Shown here: piece after piece, positions 13,758-23,413 of the stretch
How the letters are laid out: each line of letters opens with the position of its first letter
Numbering within the stretch: position 1 is the first letter of the stretch
Assembly (NCBI RefSeq): GCF_000485595.1
Contig: NW_014577310.1
Span: forward strand, 99,608 to 146,718
Direction: 5' to 3'
Origin: Priapulus caudatus
Taxonomy: Eukaryota; Priapulida; Priapulimorpha; Priapulimorphida; Priapulidae
Length of the DNA stretch: 47,111 bases
The notes under the pieces: generated by a model
What the model saw: only the letters and a program-made list of their open reading frames with translations
Told to the model about the DNA's origin: nothing
Database searches by the model: none
Position numbers and translations under genes: made by a program

Positions 13758-15240
13758 AGTGATGATGATAATGATGATTATGGTGATGATGATGATAATA
13801 ATAGTATGATATTTTGCTTGTTACAATTACATAGGTTGGACACTTCGGAGCAGCAACTTGGTGAGAAAAACGCGAGCGTCGACAGCCTTGAACGGACCTT
13901 GGCACAGGATCGGCAGTCGTTGGTGTCTGAGAAAGAGCGGCGTGTGCAGTTAGAAGAGGAAGCCCAGTACCTCAGAGAGCAAGTCAAGTACCTGCAGAGC
14001 ACGTACGCGCGTAGCGACGAGGTAAGAACAGAAACAAGTGCTAACGACGTGAGCTCGTACAAATGCTCGTGTGCACGCATTCCCACTGGTGATTTCAGTA
14101 TATTCGCATAATATATTGTTCAAGGGAAATAAATCTTGTTCAATGAATCTTCATATTTCAAGGGAATGAAGCGACACAGTTTATGCACAGCCTTCTTAAA
14201 CGAAATGATTTAGGAACTTGTTACACGTTTATGCAACGCAGTGGGGTGTGTAGGCTGTAGCCCTAACATGGGGTTCCAAAACCATGGGGAGCAAAGTGAC
14301 ACTCTGTATTTGTCTTGATGAGGCTGAATACACTGTAGGCCTACACTGCATCATGCACAGTGCAGGTCCCTTAAGCACATACAGGCATACTACATGCACA
14401 CGTATACAACTACTATACATACTACTACGTATGTGTGTATACTACGCTACATATTATATGCACACATGTACGTGTCTGTTCTTACTATAGGTGAAGGTTT
14501 CCCTGATGGAAGATGAGGAAAGGATAGTTGCTTATGGTACACTCACGAGAGATGCCACCAGCACGTGTCACCGGCTCTACAGAATGGTACAAACTAGATT
14601 GTGAGTACTGTATTACTATTATGTAAATGATTATATAAATTATTATTATTATTATTATTATTATTTCCAAAGTGGATCACGGCATTAGCCGGCGACTTCT
14701 GGGTTGGCCATGAATCCAAGCTGGGACATAGGGATTCAATCCAGAATTTTGCTTTTTATTCTTATTATTATCATTATTATTATTATTATTATTGCATGTA
14801 GTGAGTGGAATTCTCTCACTTATTATCACGCTTATCCAGGGTTCTCCTAGCTTTTTCATTATAGCATGGCGGGGCTGCCTTTTCGGTCATAGTTTTAGCA
14901 TTTTTTAGCTAATTTTAGCATGGCAGCTATGATATTTAGAATGGCGGGTGCATTTTAGGATGGCGGGGCTCGACGATAGCCTGGCGGGCCGCCAGGCTAT
15001 AAGTGCTCTTGGAGAACCCTGGTATCACCGGTTCACCAGACCCTCCTCATCACTACTCGGTTCTAGAAAATAATAACTAGCACATTTATTAGCGTTATTT
15101 ACTAGCTGACGTGCTGATTCTCGTTACCTTGCAGACGCTATGCGTCGCGGCGAGTGAGAGCGCGGCCGGCGCTGAGAGGACTCTTCCTGCTCTACTTCCT
15201 GTCGCTGCACGTGCTCATTATCTACTGCTTCGCCTCGTAA
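1..15240 (+). CDS. GOLGB1: Giantin-like golgin, 3' part of gene (8 exons in window)
   Basis: Giantin is a very long coiled-coil golgin anchored in Golgi membranes by its C-terminus, where it tethers vesicles. Exons, with phases that all agree: 1-9372, 10655-10821, 11893-12071, 12663-12911, 13292-13416, 13835-14021, 14491-14600 and 15135-15240. Together they give about 3,497 residues, and the frame is open to the left edge, so the N-terminus lies outside the window. Almost all of it is predicted coiled coil, rich in E, K, L and Q. The last exon encodes a basic stretch and one hydrophobic segment (LYFLSLHVLIIYCF) just before the stop, which closely resembles the tail anchor of vertebrate giantin. 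The coding length is similar to or greater than human giantin (about 3,260 residues). The intron after 13416 would use a GC donor. A 124-bp inverted block at 1472-1595 interrupts the first exon. The identity rests mainly on the tail anchor, size and one giant exon; the coiled coil alone would not settle it. Confidence 0.85.
1472..1595 (-). other. 124-bp inverted coding segment inside the giantin exon
   Basis: Read forward, the frame leaves the repeat pattern after AVNE and meets a stop at 1568-1570. Read on the minus strand, the same bases encode LKHGLDKQLIEEREAKQG followed by LETILVEERDAKIKLEKIL, which is exactly the kind of sequence the repeat pattern calls for. Inverting 1472-1595 joins the left and right parts in one frame (both use the same phase), passing from AVNE to LKHG on the left and from CDEG to KHGL on the right. 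Breakpoints may be off by one or two bases. It is either a real microinversion or an assembly fault in a repeat. Confidence 0.85.
7880..8509 (+). other. Cluster of LC8-like (Q-T/V-D/E) peptide motifs in giantin
   Basis: The motifs are LIQTDE at 7880-7897, FGIQVE at 8366-8383, LGTQVD at 8408-8425, TSTQVD at 8450-8467 and FGAQTD at 8492-8509. The last four start exactly 42 bp (14 residues) apart. They resemble the known LC8/DYNLL recognition cores (TQT and GIQVD types). The surrounding residues are low in hydrophobics and look disordered, as expected for such sites. Binding itself is inferred. Confidence 0.5.
9373..10654 (+). other. Giantin intron after the giant exon; no gene seen
   Basis: The sequence is AT-rich with a TG-rich simple repeat around 10040-10130. 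A 45-bp segment at about 10306-10350 recurs in direct orientation at about 10534-10577. The polypyrimidine tract before the acceptor contains a short tandem repeat of TTCTCATTCTCTTCTCCTGAC (10600-10645). Confidence 0.7.
10945..11818 (+). repeat. (CT)n microsatellite spanning the 720-N gap
   Basis: CT dinucleotides with a few T and C interruptions run from about 10945 to 11026 and resume from 11747 to about 11818. Confidence 0.9.
11027..11746. other. Assembly gap (720 N) inside a CT microsatellite
   Basis: The gap is flanked on both sides by (CT)n, so the unresolved sequence is probably a long dinucleotide repeat in the intron between giantin exons 10655-10821 and 11893-12071. The phases of the flanking exons fit each other, so no exon has to be missing. 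Confidence 0.95.
13417..13834 (+). other. Predicted GC-AG intron in giantin
   Basis: The upstream exon ends CAATGCAG and the intron begins GCACGT. The only nearby GT (13421) would put the next exon in a frame that stops within ten codons. The GC donor joins CR to LDTSEQQLG in phase 2 and keeps the coiled coil going. The acceptor is ACATAG before 13835. Confidence 0.7.
13697..13800 (+). repeat. (GAC)n/(GAT)n microsatellite in a giantin intron
   Basis: More than 15 near-perfect GAC triplets are followed by GAT-rich sequence, shortly upstream of the acceptor at 13834. It reads as poly-Asp in one frame, but it lies in the intron between exons 13292-13416 and 13835-14021. Confidence 0.9.
14837..15021. 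mobile_element. hAT-type MITE in the last giantin intron
   Basis: The 185-bp element has terminal inverted repeats CAGGGTTCTCC and GGAGAACCCTG. Its interior carries repeated ATGGCGGG motifs and a short hairpin (AGCCTGGCGGGCCGCCAGGCT, centre near 14989). TIRs beginning CAGGGTTC are typical of hAT derivatives. I could not find a clean 8-bp target duplication. Confidence 0.65.
15135..15240 (+). CDS. GOLGB1: Last exon of giantin: tail-anchor membrane segment and stop
   Basis: The acceptor is CCTTGCAG before 15135. The first base completes a Leu codon begun in the preceding exon (14491-14600). The exon encodes a basic stretch (RYASRRVRARPALRG), then a hydrophobic membrane segment of about 18 residues, then CFAS and TAA at 15238-15240. 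Arginines just before the segment and a tail of only a few residues after it fit a C-terminally anchored Golgi protein. Confidence 0.9.
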
Positions 15241-15308
15241 CTTCTTCATTTTGCCACCAGGGGGAGCTGCCGTACTGCGTAATGAGATTTGGTATTAATC
15301 GGCTTAGC

Positions 15309-15715
15309 CACTGGCACTTGGAGCGTTTCAATAAAATATAATGCTAAATAAATATACGAAATCTATTTACTACCAAAGTCTTAATGTTTTTCTATACTCT
15401 CTTTCACCTATTATTGCCGACAATTTCCTGCAAATGCCGTCCAAATGCTCATCTGCAACAAATGCTGGTTGCCGCTGCACACTGACACATAAATATATAG
15501 TTATACTATATATATAACTATATATTTATGTGTAAGTGTGCAGCGGCAGCCATGGCGGGAGCCAGCATTTGTTGCAGATGAGCATTTGGATGGCATTTGC
15601 AGAAAATTGTCGGCAATAATAGGTGAAAGAGAGTATAGAAACATTAAGACTGGTAGTAAATAGATTTCATATTTATTTAGCATTATATTTTATTAAAACG
15701 CTCCAAGTGCCTGTG
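15309..15715. mobile_element. Palindromic MITE with 8-bp target duplication at the giantin 3' end
   Basis: This 407-bp element is nearly one perfect palindrome: arms of about 195 bp around a TATATA-rich centre near 15510. The ends are CACTGGCACTTGGAGCG on the left and its inverse with one mismatch on the right. An 8-bp direct repeat, GGCTTAGC, flanks it (15301-15308 and 15716-15723), as for hAT- or P-type insertions. There is no transposase inside. The insertion starts 69 bp after the giantin stop codon. Confidence 0.85.
15330..15352 (+). promoter_or_regulatory. Candidate giantin poly(A) signals inside the MITE
   Basis: Two AATAAA hexamers, at 15330-15335 and 15347-15352, lie about 90-110 nt after the giantin stop and are inside the left arm of the palindromic MITE. 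They are the first canonical signals downstream of the stop. Confidence 0.5.
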
Positions 15716-18240
15716 GGCTTAGCTGCGACAGAGAGATTCGTGCTCATACGTATAAAGTGGATGTATAATAGTAATCAAAAACGACGGGCGAGTTTGTAAA
15801 ACTGGCGAAACGCGTCGCCTTTTCAAACTGCTGGTGAAAGATGTTGTTTTCGGAGAAAAAACGAAATTCCGCATCCGCATAAATATTCGATTGATTTTGA
15901 CCGAGGTGATGACTGATGTGTGCTTTCAGCAAGGGTATGACCAGGTATTGAGGTTTACAAAGCTTCCCCACAATTTAATATAATACACGTGCCTAAATAA
16001 TGTACACATAATAAAAAGAATGATGATGACATAATTAATTGTAATGGTGAGGGGGTGGGCACTGTGTCTATAATGTGACAATAGACGTGTTCCTAGGATT
16101 TCCTAGCTTTTACTATAATGACACTATTAATAGGGCACACATCTAGTCACTAATGAGGAACATGTAAGCAACGTAACTACGGTATGACCTATAAGATTAT
16201 GTGGTGCTATTGATGATTCTGGTAAGACAAGCTGCTTCTCATTATTCAGTCACAAACCGATTTTCAGATTATTTAACGTTGCCCTCTTCACGCTTATTCT
16301 GTGAACTCCTTACTTAACGGATCGTAGGTCAGTGACTTGGAACTGTTTGTAACTGCCAAGCTCCAAGAAAATGCACCAAGGCACTGACAAATAAATGTGC
16401 AGTCATGACAGCACATACCTCACAGATCATTAAAATAATATACCTAATGAGTGATACACCTTTTCTGGCAGTTGCATGAAGCATGACTTCATGCAGTATT
16501 AATGAATATTCATTGGCACTAGCAAAATAAATGTATTTAATAAAATAACACTTGTGTGCATAATAGCTACATGCGATGTCAAATTGTGTGATGACCAACG
16601 ACAAAGCCTTTGAATAATGTTTTACCTTGGAACTGTCTTCAAGCCTACATCAATTTAAATTACAGTGGAGTTTGTCTGTGTGATTCATTTAAAATCTAAT
16701 GTGTGACATTCCAGCCCAATTTCTTTTGTTGAACATCTTCACTTGTTGAATAAGGGTTTCGTTCTGGGCTTTTGTGACTTGACACAAAAGACATACTCAA
16801 ACCAAACACAGTAAATAGGTAGCTATGCAAGAAGCCTATATACCAACGGCTTTGTCTGCGGTTTTGTCTTACTGTAATTTCGGATGCAAACAGCTTAACA
16901 TCCATGTGCTCAGTAATTATTATCAGGAACATATGAACTTATAGATGCTGATATGATATCAGCACATATGTTATATCGACCAGTTATTCATATTGTACAC
17001 GATTATTCATAAGTCATTACTATCTTATATATACACGCACACATTCCACCATTGATTTTGCTAGAGCTAAACAAAAACTGTTCAGTACATTTCGGCAGCA
17101 TTGGAGCTTGGAGAATCGATTCGAATGTCTATAGAGGATAATATGCAATGTGGAAATTCTCATTATTGATGTATTCCTACTGTTATTTTAATTATTTGTA
17201 AATCAGTTGATTTGAACGTGTAAATACTCGACAAAGATATTGTAACAAGATGTAAATACATTTTGATTTCATTATGGGGAAGGGTTTATCTATTTTGTTA
17301 ACGACATTAATCTCGTTTTGGAATTACGTTAATAAATAATTGTTTTATCGAAGAATATTTTACTTGCACTTCTGTTAATGACATAATTTCACACAATGTT
17401 CTTATTTATGGTTCAGAAAAGGTACAGTGTGTTATTCTACCCTTTCAGAAAGAACACAAACAGTGTGGTTGAGGTTTACCAAAACTTATCAAGCTATTTA
17501 AAATAACTATGCACTGGTTTTATTTAAATTCTTTTCATAGTATATGTGATGGTCGTCTTTATTACTGTTACATCCAACGTGTCAGGATGCGCTGTGGCTA
17601 TTCCTTGTTTAGATAAAGTAAACAATAAATATCAACATCACAAAACACTCCTTCAATCCTCAGTTCATGAAATAAAACTGATGCATTTATGTAACATCTG
17701 AACACAGTAATACCCATTACGTTGAGGTAACGGTCCGGTGCATTCTCTACTCTTGTTTAAACGTCACAGCTATCGAAAACTACCCGATTGTTCAATGAAC
17801 TATGGACGATAGTTATTGATGTTTGACTTCAATCGATTCATTGCTATTGAGCCAATCACTACTGTAACTAGACAGAGGGCACTCACGGAGAGTGCATATC
17901 TCCGCGAGCATGTAACATATATGTGCTCGCTGGTGGCGGCTGCTGCCTGACTCGCCTGCTGCTGCCTCACCGCTCACTGGTGGCTGCTGCTGACTCGCCA
18001 CTCGCTGACTCGACGCGCTATCGATCGCGCCGCCCACTCGCTGACTCTAGTTTCAGTTTTAGTTGCAGTTTCTAGTAGTTCTAGCTTGTAGTAGTAGAAT
18101 CGCTGAAATATTGATTGTTGCGCGCAAGCGAGCGAGCTGCTGCTGACTCGACGCCCTAAGGCGAGCTGGTGCTGAATCAATAGCTGCTGGCTACACACAC
18201 ACACGAACACATCACACGAGAGGGATCACATTACCTCCCT
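15716..18240. other. Gene-free AT-rich stretch
   Basis: There is no open frame with recognisable similarity. A 75-codon frame on the minus strand at 15744-15971 is unrecognised and has no supporting signals. Around 17930-18190 the sequence is rich in CTGCTG and GACTCG imperfect repeats. Confidence 0.6.
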
Positions 18241-18264
18241 GCAACTCCGTTGCGCGGAGGTAAT
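18237..18264. repeat. Short hairpin, ACCTCC / GGAGGT stem
   Basis: The sequence ACCTCCCTGCAACTCCGTTGC continues into GCGGAGGT and folds on itself. It sits directly left of the foldback element and may be the end of another small repeat. Confidence 0.4.
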
Positions 18265-18268
18265 TAAT

Positions 18269-18521
18269 GCTCATAGGGTCTACGTCCCCCAGGGTACTGA
18301 TACCGGAACGTACCCTGGTAACTATCTGATATGCTTAGGGTTAGGGTTAGGGAGTAGGCGTAGGCGACTCCCTAGACTCGTTTGTGGAGTAGTCGAGGTA
18401 CGGTCCGGCATATTAGATAGTACCAGGGTACGTTCCTGCAGTACCCTGGGTACGGTCCGGCATATTAGATAGTACCAGGGTACGTTCCTGCAGTACCCTG
18501 GGGGACACAGACCCTCTCAGC
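18269..18521. mobile_element. Foldback/MULE-like element with 9-bp target duplication and TTAGGG repeats
   Basis: This 253-bp element is flanked by the 9-bp direct repeat GTAATTAAT (18260-18268 and 18522-18530). The ends are inverted: GCTCATAGGGTCT on the left against GCTGAGAGGGTCT read inward from the right, followed by GTCCCCCAGGGTACTG-like arms. Inside are (TTAGGG)3 at 18335-18352 and two tandem copies of a roughly 53-bp unit (about 18398-18500). A 9-bp duplication suggests a Mutator-type element. Confidence 0.7.
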
Positions 18522-18660
18522 GTAATTAATAGATAATCTGATGCATCGGTACACTCCTATTATAGATGCACTTACCACTCAAACCCATCTCTATTAATCA
18601 ATCTGACAAGCAACCGACACACATTTCTAATACAGGGTATTATCAAGAGTCCATAATAGA

Positions 18661-18689
18661 TGAAAGTGTCAATGACACTGTAGCTCACC
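18661..18689 (+). repeat. Copy of a dispersed repeat end (GTGTCAATGACAC motif)
   Basis: The motif GTGTCAATGACAC followed by TGTAGCTCACC occurs here, at 39989-40012 and, with a 4-base insertion, at 47079-47106. A degraded version lies near 33640. It marks one end of a dispersed repeat family in this genome. Confidence 0.6.
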
Positions 18690-18746
18690 TTGGGTGTGAT
18701 AGAAGAGGGAGGGGGGATATATAAAGCAAGAGTATATATGGGCAAA

Positions 18747-18817
18747 CTCCCATTATATAGCATATCTCCCATTATATAGCATATCTCCCATTATATAGCA
18801 TATCTCCCATTATATAC
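18747..18817 (+). repeat. 19-bp tandem repeat, almost four copies
   Basis: The unit CTCCCATTATATAGCATAT starts at 18747, 18766, 18785 and 18804, and the last copy is partial. Copies are identical where complete. Confidence 0.9.
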
Positions 18818-19044
18818 TCTTGATAATGATATATATGCATAAGTTTTGATGCGAAAATAAATGTTTCAGATCTGAAAGTCTGAAATCTTGACGAGAGATG
18901 GTTTTCGAATATCGCGCAAATAAAAACAATAAAATATTCCAGTCAAATTACTGTAACGAAGAATCTAAAACACAATATTACATGTATATAGGTATGATTG
19001 TAGAGTTGTTGACCAGTTAGACGAAATAAACGTAATAGGACGTT

Positions 19045-19975
19045 GTCATCTCTCCCATAGCAGTAACAACTGTTTTGGGGCTAGCCTTACACATTCACAT
19101 ACCAAAATTTAACAAAATCGAATAAATTATGATAGCCATTTTCATTTTTGCCAAAAAGTGGGCGTGGCTCGAAAGTAGGTCGACTGGTGTGCTCCAAAAT
19201 AGGAAGTTCAAATCTCTCCCATAGGAGTAACAACTGTATTCAATTTGAAACATGTGGGTCAAACGGTTCTTGAGTTATCGTTGACCGTAGGCAGACACTG
19301 AAATGCATGGTGAAATTGCCAAAATCTACCTAATTTGAATAATTAAAAAAATAAAATAAAATCCGTGTGATATGTTTTGGGGCCAGTCCTTATTCATTCA
19401 CATACTAGAAATGAGCAAAATCCGTTGAACCTGAATTAACTTATGGCCATTTCCATTTTTGCCAAAAAGTGGACGTGGCTCGAAAGTAGGTCGACTGGCG
19501 TGCTCCAAAATAGGACGTTCAAACCTCTCCCATAGGAGTAACAACTGCATGAAATTTGAAACATGTGGTTCAAACGGTTCTTGAGTTATGGTTTACCATA
19601 GGCAGACACTGAAATGCATAGTGAAATTGCCAAAATCTAACTCATTTCCATAATTTAAAATCAAAATCAAAACCTGTGTGATATGTTTTGGGGCCAGTTC
19701 TCATTCATTCACATACCATAAATGAGCAAAATCCGTTGAACCTGAACTGACTTATGGCCATTTCCATTTTTGCCAAAAAGTGGACATGGCTCAAAAGTCG
19801 AATGTAGGTCGACTGGCGTGCTCCAAAATAGGACGTTCAAACCTCTCCCATAGGAGTAACAACTATTTGCAATTTGAAACATGTGGGTCAAACGGTTCTT
19901 GAGTTATCGTTGACCGTAGCCAAATGTTGACGGACGTACGACGAACGACACCCCATGGCAATCTAAAAATGAAAG
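19045..19975 (+). repeat. Roughly 310-bp tandem repeat of a dispersed element
   Basis: Units begin with CTCTCCCATAGGAGTAACAA near 19214, 19525 and 19845, with a partial unit from about 19050. Each full unit contains GTCAAACGGTTCTTGAGTTA followed by CATTTTTGCCAAAAAGTGG. Related single units occur at 34060-34330 and 40430-40720, where they end in GACGGACGG repeats and ATGGCAATAGCTCA. There is no coding potential. Confidence 0.8.
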
Positions 19976-20019
19976 ATAGAATTTTCTATTATGGACTCCC
20001 TTCTATTACACAACCAGCT

Positions 20020-21641
20020 TCATTGGTTTTCGACCGACACCAGCACAAAGATGGTCGAATACGTGTGGTCCAACCTCGGCAGCCGAGGCGCGTCTCCGTC
20101 ACCGCTCACACCGAGATGCTCGTGTCCAATCTCGCCATTGCCGAAGAACCCAACCAGCGGAACGTTCGGAAAGTGCTTCCGGAAGGCGGCAGACTCGACG
20201 TCGCGATCGCGGAACATGTAGGAACCGCGGCCAACACACGCGAACATGAACGCAAACGAACAACGCGCGTCGGGAACAACGGCCGCCCGCTTCAGCCTCG
20301 CGACAGCCGCCTCGGCCGCGGCGGGGGTCTGCGCGCTCGCGGGGACAACGACGCTGGCCGCGTGTACGTTCGCGCCGGAGATCCCCACCACCATCAAGTT
20401 ACACTGCCTGTCCTCCTCCTCCCTGGCGGCGGCGGAGGCGGGATCGCCGCGCGGGGCGTGGAGGCAGTCTACGTGCCCGCCCGCCACGACGACGTTTCCG
20501 CCGAGCCGCCACCAGAGGTCGCCGCGCATGCTCTTCGAGATGATGTTGATGTCCTCTTCCTCGTCGCTGTCGTGGAACACGAGGAGGCACTTGATGTCGG
20601 GGTCCGAGGTGAGCCACGAGGGTCTACGCGAGAACATTGTCTCTACGTCCGAGTGCAAGTGTAGATAATGCACCTGAAAGGATAATGTCGTCGAGCGCAC
20701 AGATTAGTGCAGAACATTTCATTCGACGTACGAAACTAGCTCAAAAAGATATGAAAATCAGTTGATAGACGACTAATCGTATAATCGTTATGGACAGGAC
20801 TGCAGTTTGCTGCTCCATAGTTGCATTAAAATATAAGACAGTAGTTTCTGTTCAGCATCTGATGAAAAAGACAGGATGAAATGCCATGATAGACCGTGGG
20901 TTTTTGTTACCCCCTGACAAAGGGTACACACACACCTGCGGACACGCACGCACGCACGCACCATGATAGACCGTGGGTTTTTGTTACCCCCTGACAAAGG
21001 GTACACACACACCTGCGGACACGCACGCACGCATGCCGACACACACTTTTCTTTATATTTATTACCTGAAGGCCTGGAATAGTCGGTAAACACAGGCACG
21101 AGAAGGCACTGTCTTCTTCGAATTCAAAAGTCTTGAGATCTCGATGATCTGTGCCGATGATGCCGCTCGCAGCAATGCCCAGCACTCTGGTGCTGCGTGG
21201 CAGTAGCCTGTCAACGTAATTCACAAAACACTCCCTTTTCCGCCTAGCGTGCGTTCGACCGTCAGCGCCGGGTCGAAGGGGTGGGTACAACGCACCCTTT
21301 CCCTCGATCAGATCAGGCGTGCTAAACACGAGCACGTGCTTCGGTTCGCAGGACAGCGAGTCCAGAAAGTCGTAACGAAAGTCGGCGAACGCCGCGTGAA
21401 GATCCGACGACACAGATTCCGTGCGCACTTGACCGAGGAAAAAAGACGCGTGGTGGCGCCGGCGTCTCCTCACGCGACGAGCGCTGTCCGCCCACGCCGT
21501 GCAAACTTGCGCAGCGGTGTTGAGAGCTCTCGCGGGCAGAAAGGCGAGAATCACGTCTGTAACGACCGGCAGACGAATCAAGATGTTCTGAAGCTGTTCG
21601 CAGCTTTGAACGCTGTCAACCTTTGCGTTGGCAGTACTCAT
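20020..21641 (-). CDS. FBXO22: F-box only protein 22 homologue (two exons)
   Basis: FBXO22 is the substrate-recognition subunit of an SCF (SKP1-CUL1-F-box) ubiquitin ligase and carries FIST-type domains. Exon 1 is 21641-21066 (192 residues) and exon 2 is 20673-20020 (217 residues plus stop). They join in phase 0 with donor CTTCAG|GTAATA and acceptor CCTTTCAG. The total of 409 residues is close to the vertebrate protein (403). The F-box-like helix region (LPVVTDVILAFLPARAL) lies near residues 24-40. The C-terminal part contains FMFACVGRGSYMF and VPLVGFFGNGEIG, the most conserved FBXO22 segments. The start is the first Met in the frame, and the frataxin stop is 117 bp upstream. Exon 2 is GC-rich, which creates long spurious frames on the plus strand. 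Confidence 0.93.
20884..21036. repeat. 77-bp tandem duplication in the FBXO22 intron
   Basis: The sequence beginning CCATGATAGACCGTGGG recurs after 77 bp (20884 and 20961). Each copy ends in a CACGCACG simple repeat. The copies are almost identical, so the duplication is recent. Confidence 0.9.
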
Positions 21642-21758
21642 TGTTGCCGTGTTGTGTAGTGTTCGACACCTCTACTTGAAATACGTTTGTGTCCGCATAA
21701 TTGTTCGAATAGACGTCCAGTTAGCATCGCTGTAAGCATAACTATCACACGTACGGAC
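21642..21758 (-). promoter_or_regulatory. 117-bp spacer between frataxin stop and FBXO22 start
   Basis: This is the whole space available for a frataxin 3' end and an FBXO22 promoter and 5' leader. I see no AATAAA on the minus strand here. Either the two transcripts overlap or they share a message. Confidence 0.4.
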
Positions 21759-22409
21759 CTACTGCGGAGGTTGTGACGATAAAGATATTTCGGTTTTGAA
21801 TACTGCAGATATTTCTGCGCTCAGGAGGTCATGGAGTGGGACATTATCGTGGAGGTACACCCAAACTCCGTCCAGCAAATCGTAACGCTTGGGGCCACTC
21901 AGCGGAGAGGACAGCCACAGCTGACGATTCGGAGTTTGTTTGTTGAACACATACGTCCCACGGCCACCACCGAGTTGAACTTTTAACACGCTACTGTTGT
22001 AATTGACATCATAATCTTTGGGGCAATTTGTTATGTCAACCAACTCATCGAAAAAATCAGCTAATGAAAGAAGCGAGCGTTCTGCCACCTGTTCGTATTC
22101 AACTTCGGTAATTTCATCTGGTTTTGACGACGTAGTAGAGCAGAAACCAACTTTGTTTGGACAGCGGAGCTTTACTTCGCTCGTATATTTAGAATTAGCA
22201 AGATTTAGCTGCCAGTGCCAACGAGAAGCTCCAGGCGACGAAGAAAAATTACTAAAATATAATGCGAACAAATAGTCTGACTGCGACTTGTTTAAAACTT
22301 GCCGGGAGTATGAACTCCCCTGAAAACGATCACTCGCTTGACTGGGCCTACGACATAGATTTTTAACGCCAAATCTAAGCCCAAGTTGCCTCAACCAAAT
22401 ATGGCTCAT
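21759..22409 (-). CDS. FXN: Frataxin, mitochondrial (single exon)
   Basis: Frataxin is a small matrix protein that activates the cysteine desulfurase complex in iron-sulfur cluster assembly. The 216-residue frame has no intron. An in-frame stop lies a few bases upstream of the ATG at 22409, which fixes the start. Residues 1 to about 90 are Arg/Ser-rich with few acids, fitting a mitochondrial presequence. The frataxin fold runs from about residue 98 to 212: an acidic first helix (ITEVEYEQVAERSLLSLADF), then YDVNYNSSVLKVQLGGG, then NKQTPNRQLWLSSP with the invariant Trp at 165, then SGPKRYD. The family's conserved Asn, Gln and Trp positions are all present. Frataxin genes of most animals have several introns. 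FBXO22 follows 117 bp downstream on the same strand. Confidence 0.96.
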   Translation of the reverse strand: MSHIWLRQLGLRFGVKNLCRRPSQASDRFQGSSYSRQVLNKSQSDYLFALYFSNFSSSPGASRWHWQLNLANSKYTSEVKLRCPNKVGFCSTTSSKPDEITEVEYEQVAERSLLSLADFFDELVDITNCPKDYDVNYNSSVLKVQLGGGRGTYVFNKQTPNRQLWLSSPLSGPKRYDLLDGVWVYLHDNVPLHDLLSAEISAVFKTEISLSSQPPQ

Positions 22410-23413
22410 ATTTTAAATAACAGGCAGCGTTAACAAATGATGCACACAAACTTTGACTGTAGACAATGTTCCCTTTTCGAACAGCTCGTCAATAATTATC
22501 GAAAAGGTCATGAAACTGAAAGAGATGAAAAGCACAAACGATGAAACACGTCTATCAACTCATGGTTAAAGATTCTCTCACCATGTGGCAGCACTAGGCG
22601 CAGGATGACTTCATCGGAAACGCAGACGCATCATCGCATGATCGCATACATGTGCCTGCGTGAAAAAATGTATATTCTGTTCTCAGCCCTTATAATTATA
22701 TGCAACACATCATAATGTCACCGCACACACTCCACAGCCTAAGCTAACATAATTTATTCTATCTTTCTTTCAGTTTGTGCACAATTATCGTGCTTGCTGT
22801 GTACATGCTGTGTCACGGAGAGTGAGACCCAGACTGCATGTGCGTTGCCTAAAATATACAAACATGAAGACTTTGGTAATTGTGTTTATGTGCAATCATT
22901 TTATTATTCAAACAGCTAAAGAGTAAAGTACTTGATGCAGCTCAGTGGTGTGGATACCAAATATGGTGTTACTACATAGAAATAAGAAATCATTACCCGC
23001 AAACGGGTAGGGCTCCAGAACCCGTAGCAGCCTTAAAAATACAATTTTAAATTTGTGTGCGATCATATAATGTTAATGTGTTCATATTCTAAACGTTTGA
23101 ACAATATGTATTATGACATAGACAAATACATAGGCCTACTACATAAAACTATGAAGACTGTGGACAGAAAATTCTCATTCTGTTGTATTAGTTTGAAAAC
23201 TATTCGGGAGGTGGCGCTAGTAAATGTAACTGGATAAAATGGCAAGAAACTGAACTTGAAATTGTGTACGACAGTACTGGAATTTTGACTTTTGACTTAT
23301 TTCTGTTGACACATCGGCAACAAACGGTATGTGCGGAATTAGATACAAATATCGAGCATCGTTCAGTGTGATTCTGAACTAGTAACAGGCGTAGCTAAAA
23401 TAGTATGCATATG
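22410..23413. other. Upstream region of frataxin; no gene seen
   Basis: AT-rich sequence, presumably including the frataxin promoter. No open frame of note. Confidence 0.5.

Noticed and set aside
13668-13834. Poly-Asp frame that leads into the exon at 13835
   Set aside because: The GAC repeat lies in the intron; the acceptor before 13835 and the upstream phase explain the exon without it.
18747-18817. Regular short repeats that might suggest a CRISPR array
   Set aside because: The units are contiguous with no spacers, in an animal genome; this is a simple tandem repeat.
19924-20664. 246-codon frame on the plus strand
   Set aside because: It overlaps GC-rich FBXO22 exon 2 in antisense; the minus strand carries the conserved protein.
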